In this document: positions 30,702 through 43,500 of the stretch, piece by piece
Layout of the letters: each line of letters begins with the position of its first letter
Position numbering within the stretch: position 1 is the first letter of the stretch
Made by a program: the position numbers and the translations under genes
The notes under the pieces: generated by a model
What the model was told of the DNA's origin: nothing
Seen by the model: only the letters and a program-made list of their open reading frames with translations
The model's database searches: none
Source: Anoplopoma fimbria
Lineage: Eukaryota > Chordata > Actinopteri > Perciformes > Anoplopomatidae
DNA length: 64,000 nt
Direction: 5' to 3'
Assembly: GCF_027596085.1 (NCBI RefSeq)
Contig: NC_072456.1
Span: 13,344,744-13,408,743 of the forward strand

Positions 30702-33584
30702 AGAGCAGCCGGCGATGGCCTGACTGGTGACATGGCCTTTGAATACAGAGTTGATTGAATTGAAGAAGCTGGACTTTCCAGCTCCAACTGGTCCAATAAG
30801 CAGGACCCGAACCTGGGACACAGAGCTGACTGTTGGTTTGTAAAACCTAATACTGTCAATCATCTCTTCCTCTTCCTGACAAACAAGAAAAAAAGTTTGA
30901 TCTCTTGAAAAATTTACTTATTTTCAGCCTGGTTAGGTTTATGACAATTAATAAAAATACTGTAACAGTTAAAAACAGTATAGTACAGTAAGTCTTGAAA
31001 AATATGCAAAGTGTTTGCCATAATAATTTTCATCCCAGATTGAGTCCATTCTAATGTCAAATTCTGGGATAGGCTAAGTTGAGTCAGGCATAAAACAGCG
31101 TTGCATGTCATGGCACTTTGACCACATTCATTATTAACTACAAATGATTTAAATGCTGTACTTTGTTTTCACATCATCAATATTTGTCATATTGTATGTG
31201 TATATTGTACTATAGTAAAGCATATTAATAGCATTATGTGCAGGATGGTATTCATCTTACTCAGATTCCCAGTTTATAGGCCTCCAAGGCCTCTCAAGTT
31301 CTGTGGTTTCTGTTGAAGAGCAAACAGCTTAAGTTTAGTATAAAAGTGTACCTGGAGGAAAAGCCTGACCTAATTTGAAGTTAATTTGAAGGTGTTGTAT
31401 TTTTTGCTTAGTTTTTTTATTGGGGGTAATATAGGTAAACTCCATCAGTAAAGGCTGTAAAAATGTGTCGTATTTTTTTCAATATTAACCTTTTGAATAA
31501 ATAATGTTTCATACTCATTTAATGTGTATTGCATATATAGACAGACAAGTCTTGTTATTTCTCAAATAACATTTGTGGATTTGCCCCAACAAAGCATTAC
31601 ATTTGATAATTTATAGTGAACTTACTCTCCACTTCATAGACTTCACACTCAGTCAGGTTGAGGTCGTCGCCATGCATCTCTGCAGCATTGAAGTTGTAAT
31701 AATTCCCTGGACTGGTATAGACTGTTGCTGTGCCTCCATTGACAAGAACAAATGCTTCTCCAAAATATGGACCAGAGGTACTTATCATTCTTACTGCATT
31801 AGCTGGAGTAGTGACTGGATATTTGAGGAGCTTTTCTCCGTTGAAGGTGAAAAGAAAGGCCTCGTCATCATGCACGTACTGCCCAGACTGACAGAAGGGT
31901 TGTTGGGTGTAGCCTCCAAACACATAACCGGAGGCGTTATAGCCCACAGACACTGTGGGACAGCGGTTGTCACATCGCTGGTGGAAGGCTGCACTTGTGA
32001 AACCATGGATGCTGGCCTTGTACAGCAGCTGGAGTTTGACTCTTCCCAGCTGGGAGCAGATGGTTTTCTGCTGGCTGCTGGTTAGCATGTAGCTCATGCT
32101 TGATGGTTGTTCTGCTGAAGTTCCTGACTGGAGCCTTCAAAGTCTCTAAACACAAAACGGGGTGAACAGTTGCAGGTTTGAAGCTGTGTATCTAATTTGA
32201 GATGACCCATGGGGTAAACTGGATTCATTTATCATGATGCAAGTTCCAAGTTGAGACACTTAAACAGCTTTTCCAAGTTAAATGTACCTGGCATTTGAAC
32301 CAGGCTTTGGAGCGCATGATGAATCAAATTTCTGATTTCAGTCATTTTCTTCAGTTCAGTTTAAAGAGTTGTAGTAATTTACTATGTATTAATTCATGCA
32401 TCTCAGTCCTTACACGAGTTAGTGGACGCATCAACTTTCACATCACCTCAGTAAGTACATGAGTAGTCAGTTCCGTTTAAATTTAAATTTAAATTTCCCC
32501 CCTTCCGAAACATTTTTGCTAAAACACTGCCATTAAAAGATTATGCAAATATTTTCAGAGAAGGCCTAATCTAATGAAATGATGTCTAATTCAATCGAAA
32601 CAGTCGAATGTTTTGTAAAAAAAATATGACTGTTTCGAGTCGTCAGTCATATGCACAGATCCAGCCATGCAGCATTTATATTTAACTTTAGTGCACATTG
32701 GCATATTAGTCGTAAAATATGGGTAACGTCGTGGATATCACAGCTGGTTTTGTAAGCAACAATTTCATATTAAAGTTTGGCTTAAATTTAAAAATATATC
32801 ATTTCAGTATTACCGTGAACAAGATCGTTTGTTTTTTCCCGGAACACGGAGGTGCGCACTGTAAGCAGCTGTCATCGAGGCAGCAGAGCAGCATGAAAGA
32901 CCGGACGTACTAAGGCGATCCCTTCAATATAAAAGTTAAAACTTCTAAAAAAAAGTGTCATTTATTAGTGTGGAAATTCCGATGTCTAACAAGATGTCAC
33001 GAATCCTACAAACTCATTTTAACTCCCATTAACAAATTGTATCTAAAGTTTTTAGGTAAATTGTCAATCTGGTCAGGGACTAATTTTGTTGCCAGTACAA
33101 CCCTGACCGCACCATTATCTTTTTATAATTATTTTTTGTTTTGTTTTGTAGGAACGTTAAAATAGAATCAACAGCATGATGATATTGCATTCACAAACTA
33201 ATTTGTGTTCACGGCTACTTTAATTACATTTATACTTTTGGTCAAAATGTCATCGCCAAAAATCACTTTATTTTGAAGGTAATTACTGGAAGTTAAGGAC
33301 ACATTGTAGCTGATTTGACTAACACAGTTTTTAACTTTCGTTTTCCCATCATCCCGACATAGGGTACATCCCAAGTCTCTTCTCTGCTCGAAAACCAGAA
33401 ACTTGAGTTCTCGGACATAATAGAGGGACTACATCTCCCAGCATTCCAAGGGTTTGGAAAATACACGAGTAGGAAGTGCACAGTGAACTAGAACTAGGAA
33501 TCACCTGCTAAATCGATGGATCATTGGGATGGACATTTCATTACAGTTGGACAAAGTTTAATACATCTGCTGCATAAATACTTC

Positions 33585-36500
33585 CTATTCTTTGATTTCA
33601 ATGTTGCTGATTCGGTCATTGATTTCATCAAAGTAATTATCTGCAAAACGAAGCATCTGGATAACTGCACTGAGTAGCAGGATGTCGCAGTTCTGATCCA
33701 ACTCCAACTCCTCGCTGTAATTCTTTACTGGAACAACACACGACACTGGCACACCGAGTCGAGCGCTGACCTCCTGCATCTGAATCAAAAAATACTTTTT
33801 TCTAAAGACCACACAGAATTTTGCCAACTTTTGTCATCTAACAGCTAAAGTCAGATTATATAAAATGTCAAATATACCGGTTTGATTATTTTCCATCTCA
33901 CTCATGTATTATTGCTCAAGTACCACAATACAACAACACAAACAAATAAACACACTCTTAAACCCTACAGTAAAAAAAATGGTATAAAGTTATATTTTCT
34001 GTATAAAATCCTATATTCCTCACCTTTTCCTTAATGTAGCCACTTTTGTAAACGTTTCTCACATCCTCCGTCACCAAAGGGCAGGCTTCATCTACTCTAG
34101 TGAGCAGGACCAACTGAGGAATCCCTGGACACACCAGAGCAGAAAGAACATTTCCAAAAGGCTGTTGGTTTTCAGGTATCAGGTTGACTTCTAAAAAATA
34201 GGTATCTTGAACTTACTTTTCTTGAGCAGTAAATTGAGATGTCAGACAATTGCTAATCATAGTCATTTTATCTTTTGCAGAGTGATGCCATGGACATTGT
34301 GAAAGAGTTTACTAAATGTCACACTTTAGCACTTTAATCATTTGCTTTTAATTTAAAAAAAATATTATTGAAAAAATGCATATATACAGATGGGGAACAT
34401 TTGCAAACAAGCATATTGTGTCCATTACTTCCACCACTGTTAGCTTTGGGCCAATTGTGACTGATATGATTGTGACTATTCTGATAGTGATTGTGTGTTG
34501 ATTGTGTGTTAAGTTGAAGCACTTACTGATAGTCAGTTTAAGACTGAACTGAACTTAAGTTGAAATATCTCAGTTATTAGGACTATGCCAGTCTTGCTAC
34601 TATTAATTTTCTGAAAGCTGAAAACTATAATTGCTGTTAAGTTTATTTCAAATGCAATTTGAAAAGTGATATCAATATGATTCAATTTGAAATATCAGGT
34701 CTGAAGTATTTAGGTTGAAAAGTTTTAGAATACAAATAGTTCCAAAGGCATCTAAGAGTAAAAATGTGTGAAAAATTAAGAGGGGCTAATTAAAAAAATG
34801 TCTCCCGTGAGAGGGGTCCATTGCCCCTAAACATTTGGAAACCTCTGGATTACAGTGTTGATCAGTGATAGAGTAAATATACAACTTGACTACCAATAGG
34901 TTTGTAGCGAGACCGGCACACCCCACCTTTAATTGAAACCCGTCATGGGTATGTCTTCAGCTTTCCATGTCCAAAACTTTAAAGTGGCCCTATTGTGCTT
35001 TTCTACTTTTTCCCTCTTCTTGTCATGTAAAAGGTCCGCCTGAAGTCCAGGAGTTACCCCTCAGAAACACTGCTCCTGAATTCCTGAAACGGCTCAATTG
35101 AATCATCTCCTTCACTTCCCTAACATCATGAGGTCATAATGTTACGGAAGTGACGTAACACTCCTGCTGGCTAGTTTGGCCCGCCCTCAAACAACAAAAG
35201 AGAGAGACGGAGCTGAAGCTCCGGAGGAAGAGTTTTTTTAAATGTGAAACATTGACCAATTACAACAGAGCGGGCTAGCTGACCAATCAGGGCAGACTTT
35301 TCTTTCTGGAGGGAGGAGCAAGCGCTACAACGGAGCATTTCAGAGAGAGGGTGAGAAGAGGTGCTGCAAGACAGCCAGGATGAGAAAAACAAGGCGGATT
35401 ATGAGCATTAACGCATGCAAATTTTCCCGGAAAATAGCATAATAGGACCTGTTTAAAACAAGTCTTTGTTTGGAAGGTTGGTTCAGTAAACATAGCTTTG
35501 ATAATAACTTTAAATAGTGTGGTTATGCCAAATAAGATTATTTAAAGTCTATCTAAACCAGCAGTCTAGAGTTGAAGAAATCTTTCAGAGCATTATCGGA
35601 CTCTGGTTCTCCGAGACACCAAGAGTTGCTGACCATGTATGAGGAATTCAATACTATTCTGAGTACAAATGGATACCAGAATGCTTCCGATGCAGGATCT
35701 GTTTATAGAGAGAAGTCTACAGTTTGTTTGTTGTAATATGTTGAGGAAAGATTACACTGGTACTGATATTGTATATACAGGAATGTCTTTGTTATAAATA
35801 CATTTTTACTGACCCATTAAGTTGATCTTTCTGCGGATAGCATCCAGCTTCTCCTCCAGTTTTGTGGGCATGATAGACACCTTGCAGGCATCAATGACGT
35901 AAGCCACACAGTGGATCTTGTCCTTCAGAACTGGAGACTTGCAATTGCCGTGGGCCTCCGAATGCAGAGGAGCAGACGGGTTGAACTGAGTCATACAGTT
36001 GAGGGGATAGACGTGCCAAGTTTGAGTTAACTACAACCAAATCAACCATTCATTATCCTGCTCAATGTCACAAAAAGCTGTACCTGATACTGGTCTGGCA
36101 GATGACCTTTAAGAATGCTGCTAATGTCATCAATATCAAGCCCCGCCCCCGTGCTTTCCTCCAGTCCCATGGTATCACAAAAGATGATTGGCAGAGGTTT
36201 TCCTTCTCGCCCAGCTTTTAAAGAGTAGGTGCGAAACTGTCGAGAACAAAACGACGGCGTAACAAACCACAAAATGGGGACCAAGCAGGGTTTTCATTTT
36301 GAATTCAATAACCACAACAGGACATCAATAATTGGCAGAACTAACCTGTGTGGTGAGGCTGGTGGTAGAGCAGCCAGCGATGGCCTGACTGGTGACGTGG
36401 CCTTTGAATACAGAGTTGATTGAATTGAAGAAGCTGGACTTTCCCGCTCCAACTGGTCCAATAAGCAGGACCCGAACCTGGGACACAGAGCTGACTGTTG

Positions 36501-37751
36501 GTTTGTAAAACCTAATACTCTCAATCAGCTCCTTCCTCTTCCTGTAGAAACAAGAAAAGATTGATCTCTTGAAAAAGTTACTTATTTTCAGCCTGGTTAG
36601 GTTTATGACAATTAATAAAAAATGTACAGTTAAAAACAGTATAGTACAGTAAGTCTGGCAAAAATAAAAGTGTTTGCATAATAATTTTCATCGATTGAGT
36701 CCATTCTAATCTAAAATAATTGGTATAGTAAGTCCAGTCAGGCATAGCAGCGTTGCATGTCATGGCACTTTGACCACATTCATTATTAACTACAAATGAT
36801 TTAAATGCTGTACTTTGTTTTCACATCATCAATATTTGTCATATTGTATGTGGTATATTGTACTATAGTAAAGCATATTAATAGCATTATGTGCAGGATG
36901 GTATTCATCTTACTCAGATTCCCAGTTTATAGGCCTCCAAGGCCTCTCAAGTTCTGTGGTTTCTGTTGAAGAGCAAACAGCTTAAGTTTAGTATAAAAGT
37001 GTACCTGGAGGAAAAGCCTGACCTAATTTGAAGTTAATTTGAAGGTGTTGTATTTTTTGCTTAGTTTTTTTATTGGGGGTAATATAGGTACAACTCCATC
37101 AGTAAAGGCTGTAAAAATGTGTCGTATTTTTTTCAATATTAACCTTTTGAATAAATAATGTTTCATACTCATTTAATGTGTATTGCATATATAGACAGAC
37201 AAGTCTTGTTATTTCTCAAATAACATTTGTGGATTTGCCCCAACAAAGCATTACATTTGATAATTTATGGTGAATTTACCCTCCACTTCATAGACTTCAC
37301 ACTCAGTCAGGTTGAGGTCGTCGCCATGCATCTCTTCAGCATTGAAGTTGTAATGGTTTCCTGGATTGCTTAACACTGTTGCTTTGCCTCCAGTGACAAG
37401 AACAAATGCTTCTCCAAAATATGGACCAGAGGTACTCATCATTCTTACTGCATTAGCTGGAGTAGTGACTGGATATTTGAGGAGCTTTTCTCCATTTAAG
37501 GTGAAAAGAAAGGCCTCGTCATCATGCACGTACTGCCCAGACTGACAGAAGGGTTGTTGGGTGTAGCCTCCAAACACATAACCGGAGGCGTTATAGCCCA
37601 CAGACACTGTGGGACAGCGGTTGTCACATCGCTGGTGGAAGGCTGCACTTGTGAAACCATGGATGCTGGCCTTGTACAGCAGCTGGAGTTTACCTCTTCC
37701 CAGATGGGAGCAGATGGTTTTCCGCTGGCTGCTGGTTAGCATGTAGCTCAT
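33585..37751 (-). CDS. ifi44l: ifi44-like copy 5: interferon-induced protein 44-like (TLDc + P-loop GTPase-like)
   Basis: Seven coding exons: 37751-37280, 36962-36914, 36541-36346, 36236-36084, 35985-35814, 34124-34024, 33779-33585. They join to 445 residues without a break. Motifs are as in copy 3: P-loop GPVGAGKS, G3 DTMG, TRVD. The GTPase exons are almost the same as copies 3 and 4. The TLDc exon has its own changes: RGKLQLL near residue 19, LSNPGNHYNF near 127-136 and AEEM near 139-142. The 5' UTR extends to about 37814, after a TATTTAG acceptor. Beyond it lie a 5' intron with an inserted L1 fragment and a possible first exon ending at 39423. This copy therefore appears to use a promoter different from copies 1-4. 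Confidence 0.92.
34979..35456. mobile_element. MITE-like element with TTAA ends, intron of copy 5 (internally deleted)
   Basis: Same insertion as in copies 3 and 4. It is about 40 bases shorter because of small internal deletions near 35023-35050. Both TTAA ends remain. Confidence 0.65.
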
Positions 37752-38043
37752 AGCGGACAGTTGGTCTATTGAAGTGTATAAAGTATGGTGAATGACATTT
37801 ACTCTATTTGGTGTCTAAATACAAAAAGAAACAGATGATTCAAAATTAAGGATTTCTTGACCAGTTGGTTAATTCCACTTGATAAACTATGTATCATCCA
37901 GGTTGCGCCCAATGTTTGATTGGTATGTAACATCATTGTAGTTACAATCTTTTATCCTATTAGCCAACACTGATTACCGAACATACAGATAAAATATAAC
38001 CGTTGATAAGAATAATCACATAACTACAAACCATACAAACGTT

Positions 38044-38058
38044 AAAGAGCCATTCAAT
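38044..38058 (+). repeat. Target-site duplication, left copy
   Basis: AAAGAGCCATTCAAT occurs here and again at 38687-38701, flanking the L1-like insertion exactly. Confidence 0.9.
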
Positions 38059-38686
38059 ACAGATACGGGATTATTATGGGAAACGGATTGGACAGGAGGT
38101 CTCACTAGAAATGAACCAGGTGGTACAAGTATTGGTTGATACATATAAAGGGAACCGGGTCAGGACTATAACTACATTATATAAGGCATTAATGGATGAC
38201 AAAAGCACAACAGGATATATTAAAGAAAAATGGGAAAGAGAATTTGACATGGAAATACCTGACGATGAATGGGATAATATGTGGGAAAAACATAAGACAA
38301 CAACCTGTTCACGAGCCTGGAGAGAGTTTTCCTGGAAAAATCTTATACGTTTTTTCATCACTCCTAAAATATCTAATAACTACTCTGAGTAGTCTACCCA
38401 CTCAGACCCATTGGGTGGACACAGTGGGGGAAATATATATGATGGAAAGACTGACACACAGGCTACGGCTGACAGGACCACAGATGGACAGTAAATGGAG
38501 GAAGTGGACCCTATGGCAGTTGACACAGAATTGACATGACAGCAGGTTTTTCTTTTCTTTTCCTTGTTTTTTGTTTTCTATTATTTATTTTATTTATTGT
38601 TTATTTTCAATTATGGTCGTCGATGTTGTTGATGACTTGTATTTGTGTTTGTCTTATTGATGAATAAAAAGAAAATTGTAAAAAAA
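38059..38686 (+). mobile_element. 5'-truncated L1-like LINE insertion with poly-A tail
   Basis: A 628-base insert is flanked by 15-base direct repeats and ends in an A-rich tail after GATGAATAAAAAGAAAATTG. The plus frame 38111-38392 reads like the C-terminus of an L1-type ORF2: TTCSRAWREFSWKNLIRFFI then TPKI. A second frame (38196-38534) continues with MMERLTHRLRLTG and a Trp-rich end, so there is an internal frame break. Truncation, poly-A tail and target duplication are the marks of target-primed reverse transcription. It is not able to move by itself. Confidence 0.85.
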
Positions 38687-38701
38687 AAAGAGCCATTCAA
38701 T
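38687..38701 (+). repeat. Target-site duplication, right copy
   Basis: Exact repeat of 38044-38058, directly after the poly-A tail of the L1-like insert. Confidence 0.9.
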
Positions 38702-39054
38702 CCAAAACATGACAAACTACACTTAAAATGACTGAACTTCCTCCTTACATTTACTGGACTGTTAGTGGGTGAATCAGAGTCAAATAATTAGTATGGGAAT
38801 AATGTGATTGAATTGTGTTGCTGCTCAAATGTATTTTATATTTCAACAATAACAATAATAATATTTCTCACTGTATCAAAGTTTTATTTCAAAAACTGGA
38901 AGCCCAGCAGAAGTTTTCAGCCATGTCGGCAGATTCAGACTTTTTTAGAAATACAGACATTTATTTCTCCTCAAACTGACAAAATATAAGTTTCCCAGAG
39001 CTTGATACATGTTTAGATGTTGAGGCAGAACAATTACTTTCGATTTCCTCTGGC

Positions 39055-39215
39055 ACTGACAAAGAAATTGTTTGCCATACCCTCATTATTGCAGGCTGCA
39101 GCCAGGATACTTACACCAAAGGCTTTTCCCAAATCATTCCATTGTTTTGCACCGGTTGCCAATTTCTTTTAGAATAATATTCAAAATCAAATGAATTACA
39201 AACTTTGCCTTCATT
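39055..39215 (+). mobile_element. Old LINE remnant (L2/CR1-type reverse transcriptase C-terminus)
   Basis: Broken frames on the plus strand read AARILTPK and then, one frame away, HSIVLHRLPISFRIIFKIK. This resembles the conserved LHWLPISFRI-FKIL stretch near the end of CR1/L2/Rex1-type LINE proteins. It is heavily decayed; the clade is inferred. Confidence 0.5.
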
Positions 39216-39422
39216 GGATAGAAATGTGTGAACTGTAATATCTATTGGTTTAATTCATGTTCCTATAACTAAACTAACTATAACCTTCTGTGACAATTCT
39301 CTAATATTTAATGCATTAAAAGTCCTGCTGACTAACTTAACTAAGGTTTGGCCAACTATGAAACCATTAATTATATGTATAATAATACATTAATAATCTA
39401 ATATTCTTCTATTCATCCTTAC

Positions 39423-39541
39423 CTGGTTGTCTTCTAGATGAGTTGACCGGCTTTCACAGAAGTTACTGTAGACAGATGACCATACAGGAAGTCTGCCAGG
39501 CCTGTCATGTGCAATCGCCCACAGCTGGCAGAAATGAAACT
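39423..39541 (-). promoter_or_regulatory. Candidate first exon and ISRE-like site of copy 5
   Basis: On the minus strand a strong donor follows GACAACCAG at 39423. About 110 bases upstream, 39531-39541 reads GAAATGAAACT on the plus strand. This is an ISRE-like element with a one-base instead of a two-base spacer. The layout parallels copy 6, where the ISRE lies about 100 bases from a donor. Inference only. Confidence 0.4.
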
Positions 39542-40523
39542 GGACCACACTGAAATAATTTTGCCTTCAAATTAAAACTGACGTTTGTCTGTGAACATGA
39601 AGTAAAAGCTTTGAAGTGTTCTTAGTTTAGGTCCTACTTTTAATTTAAAACAAATTTGCCATTAACTCAACTGGCAGTTTAGGTACAAATGCCATAATAC
39701 ACGTATTGTATTCTTATCCTATAAGTTTTTCTGTGAGGCTTGTTAGAAGAAGCGTTTTAAATCACATCCACTAAACACTCAGAAATAAGTAGCTCATTTG
39801 AGTCGGATGAGTGACTCCTTTATTGCACATTATATTAATGTGAATAAGGGAGTATGAACCTCACAGCCAATTGCCCAGCCATGATGATGACGCTAATGTA
39901 AACAGAATATTGATTTGAAGATAAGTAATTATGTATTTAGTTGATTTTGGTAACATTTGTAAACTTAGTTTAGTTTAGTTTCTTTGCACAATTGAAAAAA
40001 TTAGAAAAAACATAACATTGATAAATTATATTACAGTGCAGGAAGAGGCAGAAAGCCCACTGGGCTTATTTGAAGCCTCCACCTATATAATATTTAAAAA
40101 TAAATCACAATACAATACCGAATACAAAAAGAAAATACATATGGTAACTTCAAAAGGTATTGTGATTTATGTGTCAAACAAGGTATCTCCCCCTTTGGAG
40201 AAAGGCAGACTTAGTATGACAAGTCCAGACCATTTCATTCCTACATACAACAAATAAAGGTGTGAGAAAACTGCCTCTCAAAAACACTTCTGTTTGTATG
40301 AATGGTTCTTGCGTGAGGCTCATTGCTCTTGATATAAAGATAAAAGTGTACGCTTACAAATAAGATATCACAAAGTTCAAATTTTATTCTGAATTATACA
40401 TTTTTTTCAATTATAATTTTGTAAAATACATTATTTTTAACTGTTAAAAACCACAAATTAAACCACAATCGAATATTTATAGTGATTGTTAAATTTTCAA
40501 TATTTTAGAAAGAAAGGAATGTT

Positions 40524-43500
40524 TTAGTCAATCTTTGGCCCTGTGTGTTGGGTTGTTTTGTCCTGGAAATACAGGTCAGCATACTGCAGGATGTGGTCGA
40601 CAGCACTAAGCAGAAGCACATCAGTGTTCACATCCAGGTCAAGCTCTGATGAATAGTTCTTCACCGGGACGATGTAGGAGGTGGACATACCCAACAGAGC
40701 TCCAGCCTGATCTATCTGCAAACAAACAAAAATGTCATTCCACATTGGGTAACACTGACATGCATAAAAATCATCTCAAGCGGTGTGGTTTGAAATGGAG
40801 CGAGTCAAGTTTATCTCACAGAAAGTTTTGTTTAAAAATAATAATAAAATAATCTAGACAGAGAGAAAAAAAAGCAGTTCCTCATTTTTGAAATGTTTTG
40901 CCTCAATTGCAAAATAATAAAATACAGTCTAAAAAAGGACTGTTCAGATAGTTACAGACTGTTTCCAAGCCTTTGTTGGTGTGTAATTGTATAATGTGAT
41001 TGACTACTCCACTTGTTAATTGTTAAAATTATTTCAATAGCCTGTTTATTTTGTATACACATTGAAGACCACATAGAGAAGTGGACCCACTGGGATTAAA
41101 ATGTTACATGACACTCTGGTAATACATTATCAAAACTAAATCTTAATTACAAGTCATTTACATAATACAATGTAAGTTAATAATTCAGCATTGTGTCCTC
41201 ACAGGCATGTTCATAAGGCATGTTGACTCAATGACCACCTTAGTGTGTGTATTATGCAATACATTCATGGTAAGGTGGTTAGTGCATTTCCTTTTCTCAT
41301 CACATATCATTTAGAGGAAATGTCTCTAAGTCTAAGAGTTTAATTACAATACATGAACACCTCTCAAACTGAATTTGGTTTATTTCAACCTACCATTTTC
41401 CGAACGATGGAACTCTTGTAAACCTGGGTGACATCTTTGTCCGTTTCTGAACAAATTTTGTCTATGTGGGTCAGCAGAGCCACCTGGTGAACACCTAACA
41501 GACAGAATACAAGGCTGTCATTAAGGTTTCATTTAAATTGTTACATTCCAGAGAAATACATTACTGACAGTTAAGATTTCAACAGTGCTTAAATTCAGTT
41601 TATTTCTAAAGGTTTTGAAGCCAAAGTTGTTATGCCCTTCTGCAGTTCTAACTAAAATGAATCTGTTAATTATTTTTGCAATATGGAGTTAATGTGTAAA
41701 AATGTAAACAAACTCTAAACAATGATAACTAAATTCAGATAAAAACTGACAAAAATACTGCTCTTCCACTTTGGCTTAAAAGGTCAAAGCCCATTTTGTC
41801 TGATAAGGTACTTAAATCTGTGTGTGAAAATGTCTTCGTGTTTAACTGCTTGTTTTTTCCTTTTCTTACCCAGGTCACTGATGTGCTCACGGAGCTGCTG
41901 GAAGGTGTTGCTGAGGCCTTTAGGGTAGGTCAGGATTTTAGAGGCGTCCACCACAAAGGCCACACAATGGATCTTGTCTTTGAGGCTTGGCCTCTTCACA
42001 TAGCCTACTGTCTCAGACCTCACTGGCTGATCTGGGCCAAACTGAGAGAGAATGAAGACAACACAACTCATCACCAAAGCTCTTACAATTTATCCTGAGG
42101 AGAACATGAATGTCTGTACCACATTTCATGGCAATGCATCCAATGGTGGTCGAAAAATTTCACTCAAAACCACAAATTATAACCTCATGGTAGCGTTAGA
42201 AGAATAGTCTATATCTAGTATTTTGGTCTGGACCTCACAAACAACCAAAAAAACAGCATTGCCATCTTTAGCGTATTGCTAAAACTACAACATTACAATA
42301 CCGATCCTGCTTACCTTATGTCCCTCGGGTACATGGCCTTTAATGACGGACAGGATGTCATGGAGGGTCAGTCCGGTCATCTCTCCACCTCCCAGGCCCA
42401 ATATATCGCACAACACCAGACCAGTAGGATCCTCTCCCTTCTGACCATGGATGTTGAAGGACTGCAGCTGACACACACACACAAACAAAAAGTTAATGGG
42501 ATGGACGCCTAAAGCATGCCGACAGACCTGCTAATTGGATATTTGCACCAATACGGTCTTCTGATGAACATTTAGTCATTCTTGTTCAGTGTTGCTTTAA
42601 CGTTGCTTTTTGTGTGTACCTGTGTTCATGAATTAAGCGTAAAAGCACATTCTTGACTTGAAAACATCTGAAACACGGGTGAGTTTATCGAGTTGACAAC
42701 TTCATGACAACCAGGCAAACTCCATTTGCTAACGAAGACCATAAGATGGAAAGAAAAGCTATTAAGTGGATATCGAGTTCAGCTCTCTTGGTCAAATTTG
42801 AATTCAATTAGCATGAGATGATGTTTTACAAACAAACGTAAAAACTGGTCTTGATGATAATTGTGTCCAAGAGACTTTTATTAACATGAAATGAAAAATA
42901 TCTGACAACACCACCAATGGTCAGTCTCATTCCACTGGGAGAGTGAAATCAGTGTTTGGGCAGTGTTTTTCCTTTCTGTGGTTGAATTGCTCTTAAATCC
43001 AGGAGGGATTCAGTGCCTTGCTCAAAGGCCAAATGAGGCCCACCCATCTTTTCAGTATGTCCGCATTGTAAGAAACCCAACAATGAATTTCAGCTCATTT
43101 AGTCCCCACCTTCCTCTAAACTAAATGTCAATTATTTTAGTGAAATCTCTCAGTTACAAGTTACTGCTCTACTTGTACCTTCTTGGTGAAGCTGGTGGAG
43201 GAGGAGCCCACCATGGCTCGGTTGGTGACTCTTCCATTAAACACCGACTGGACTGAACTGGTGAAGCTGGACTTTCCAGAACCGACCGGACCCAGGAGGA
43301 GAACCTGAGCCTGAGTCACCTCACCACTGCCCGGTCTGTAGGAGCTGACGGTCTTCATCAGGCTTTTCTTTCGTCTAGATTAGAATTTAAGACACTTGCT
43401 GTTCAGCATAATTTGCATAAATAGAATAAAGGCATTGGACGAGTGTTTTAATCTGAATGAGTTGAAAGGAATATAGGTAATATGTTGGTAGTGTTCGAAA

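Larger units (their letters stand above)
27812..32097 (-). pseudogene. ifi44l: ifi44-like copy 4, with assembly gap and 1-bp deletion in the P-loop exon
   Basis: Exons: 32097-31626, 31309-31261, 30875 to about 30681 (end hidden in the gap), 30507-30355, 30256-30085, 28350-28250, 28006-27812. The P-loop exon starts GAAGAGGAAGAGATG on the minus strand, where copy 3 has GAAGAGGAAGGAGCTG. One base is missing, so the frame meets TGA about five codons in, giving a TLDc-only product of about 178 residues. The remaining exons stay open in the family frame, including P-loop GPVGAGKS and G3 DTMG. The deletion lies beside a 100-N gap and near several small indels not seen in copies 3 and 5, so assembly or consensus error is a strong alternative to a real lesion. 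Confidence 0.8.
27624..33396 (-). repeat. Tandem unit 4 (5,773 bp) carrying ifi44-like copy 4
   Basis: Near-identical to unit 3 from end to end, apart from the assembly gap and a stretch of small indels around 30860-31100. The upstream block (32150-33396) is again the shared promoter candidate, with sites at 32345-32362, 32595-32638 and 33336-33345. Confidence 0.92.
33397..37751 (-). repeat. Tandem unit 5 carrying ifi44-like copy 5 (5' block absent)
   Basis: It matches units 3 and 4 from AGAAACTTGAG up to the start codon of copy 5. Beyond the ATG the sequence diverges completely, so the 1.3-kb upstream block of copies 1-4 is missing. Confidence 0.9.
37815..39422 (-). other. Probable 5' UTR intron of copy 5, filled with LINE fragments
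   Basis: The interval lies between an acceptor at 37815 and a good donor (CCAG before GTAAGG) at 39422 on the minus strand. It contains an L1-like fragment and an older LINE remnant, both on the opposite strand. No other coding sequence is seen. Confidence 0.45.
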
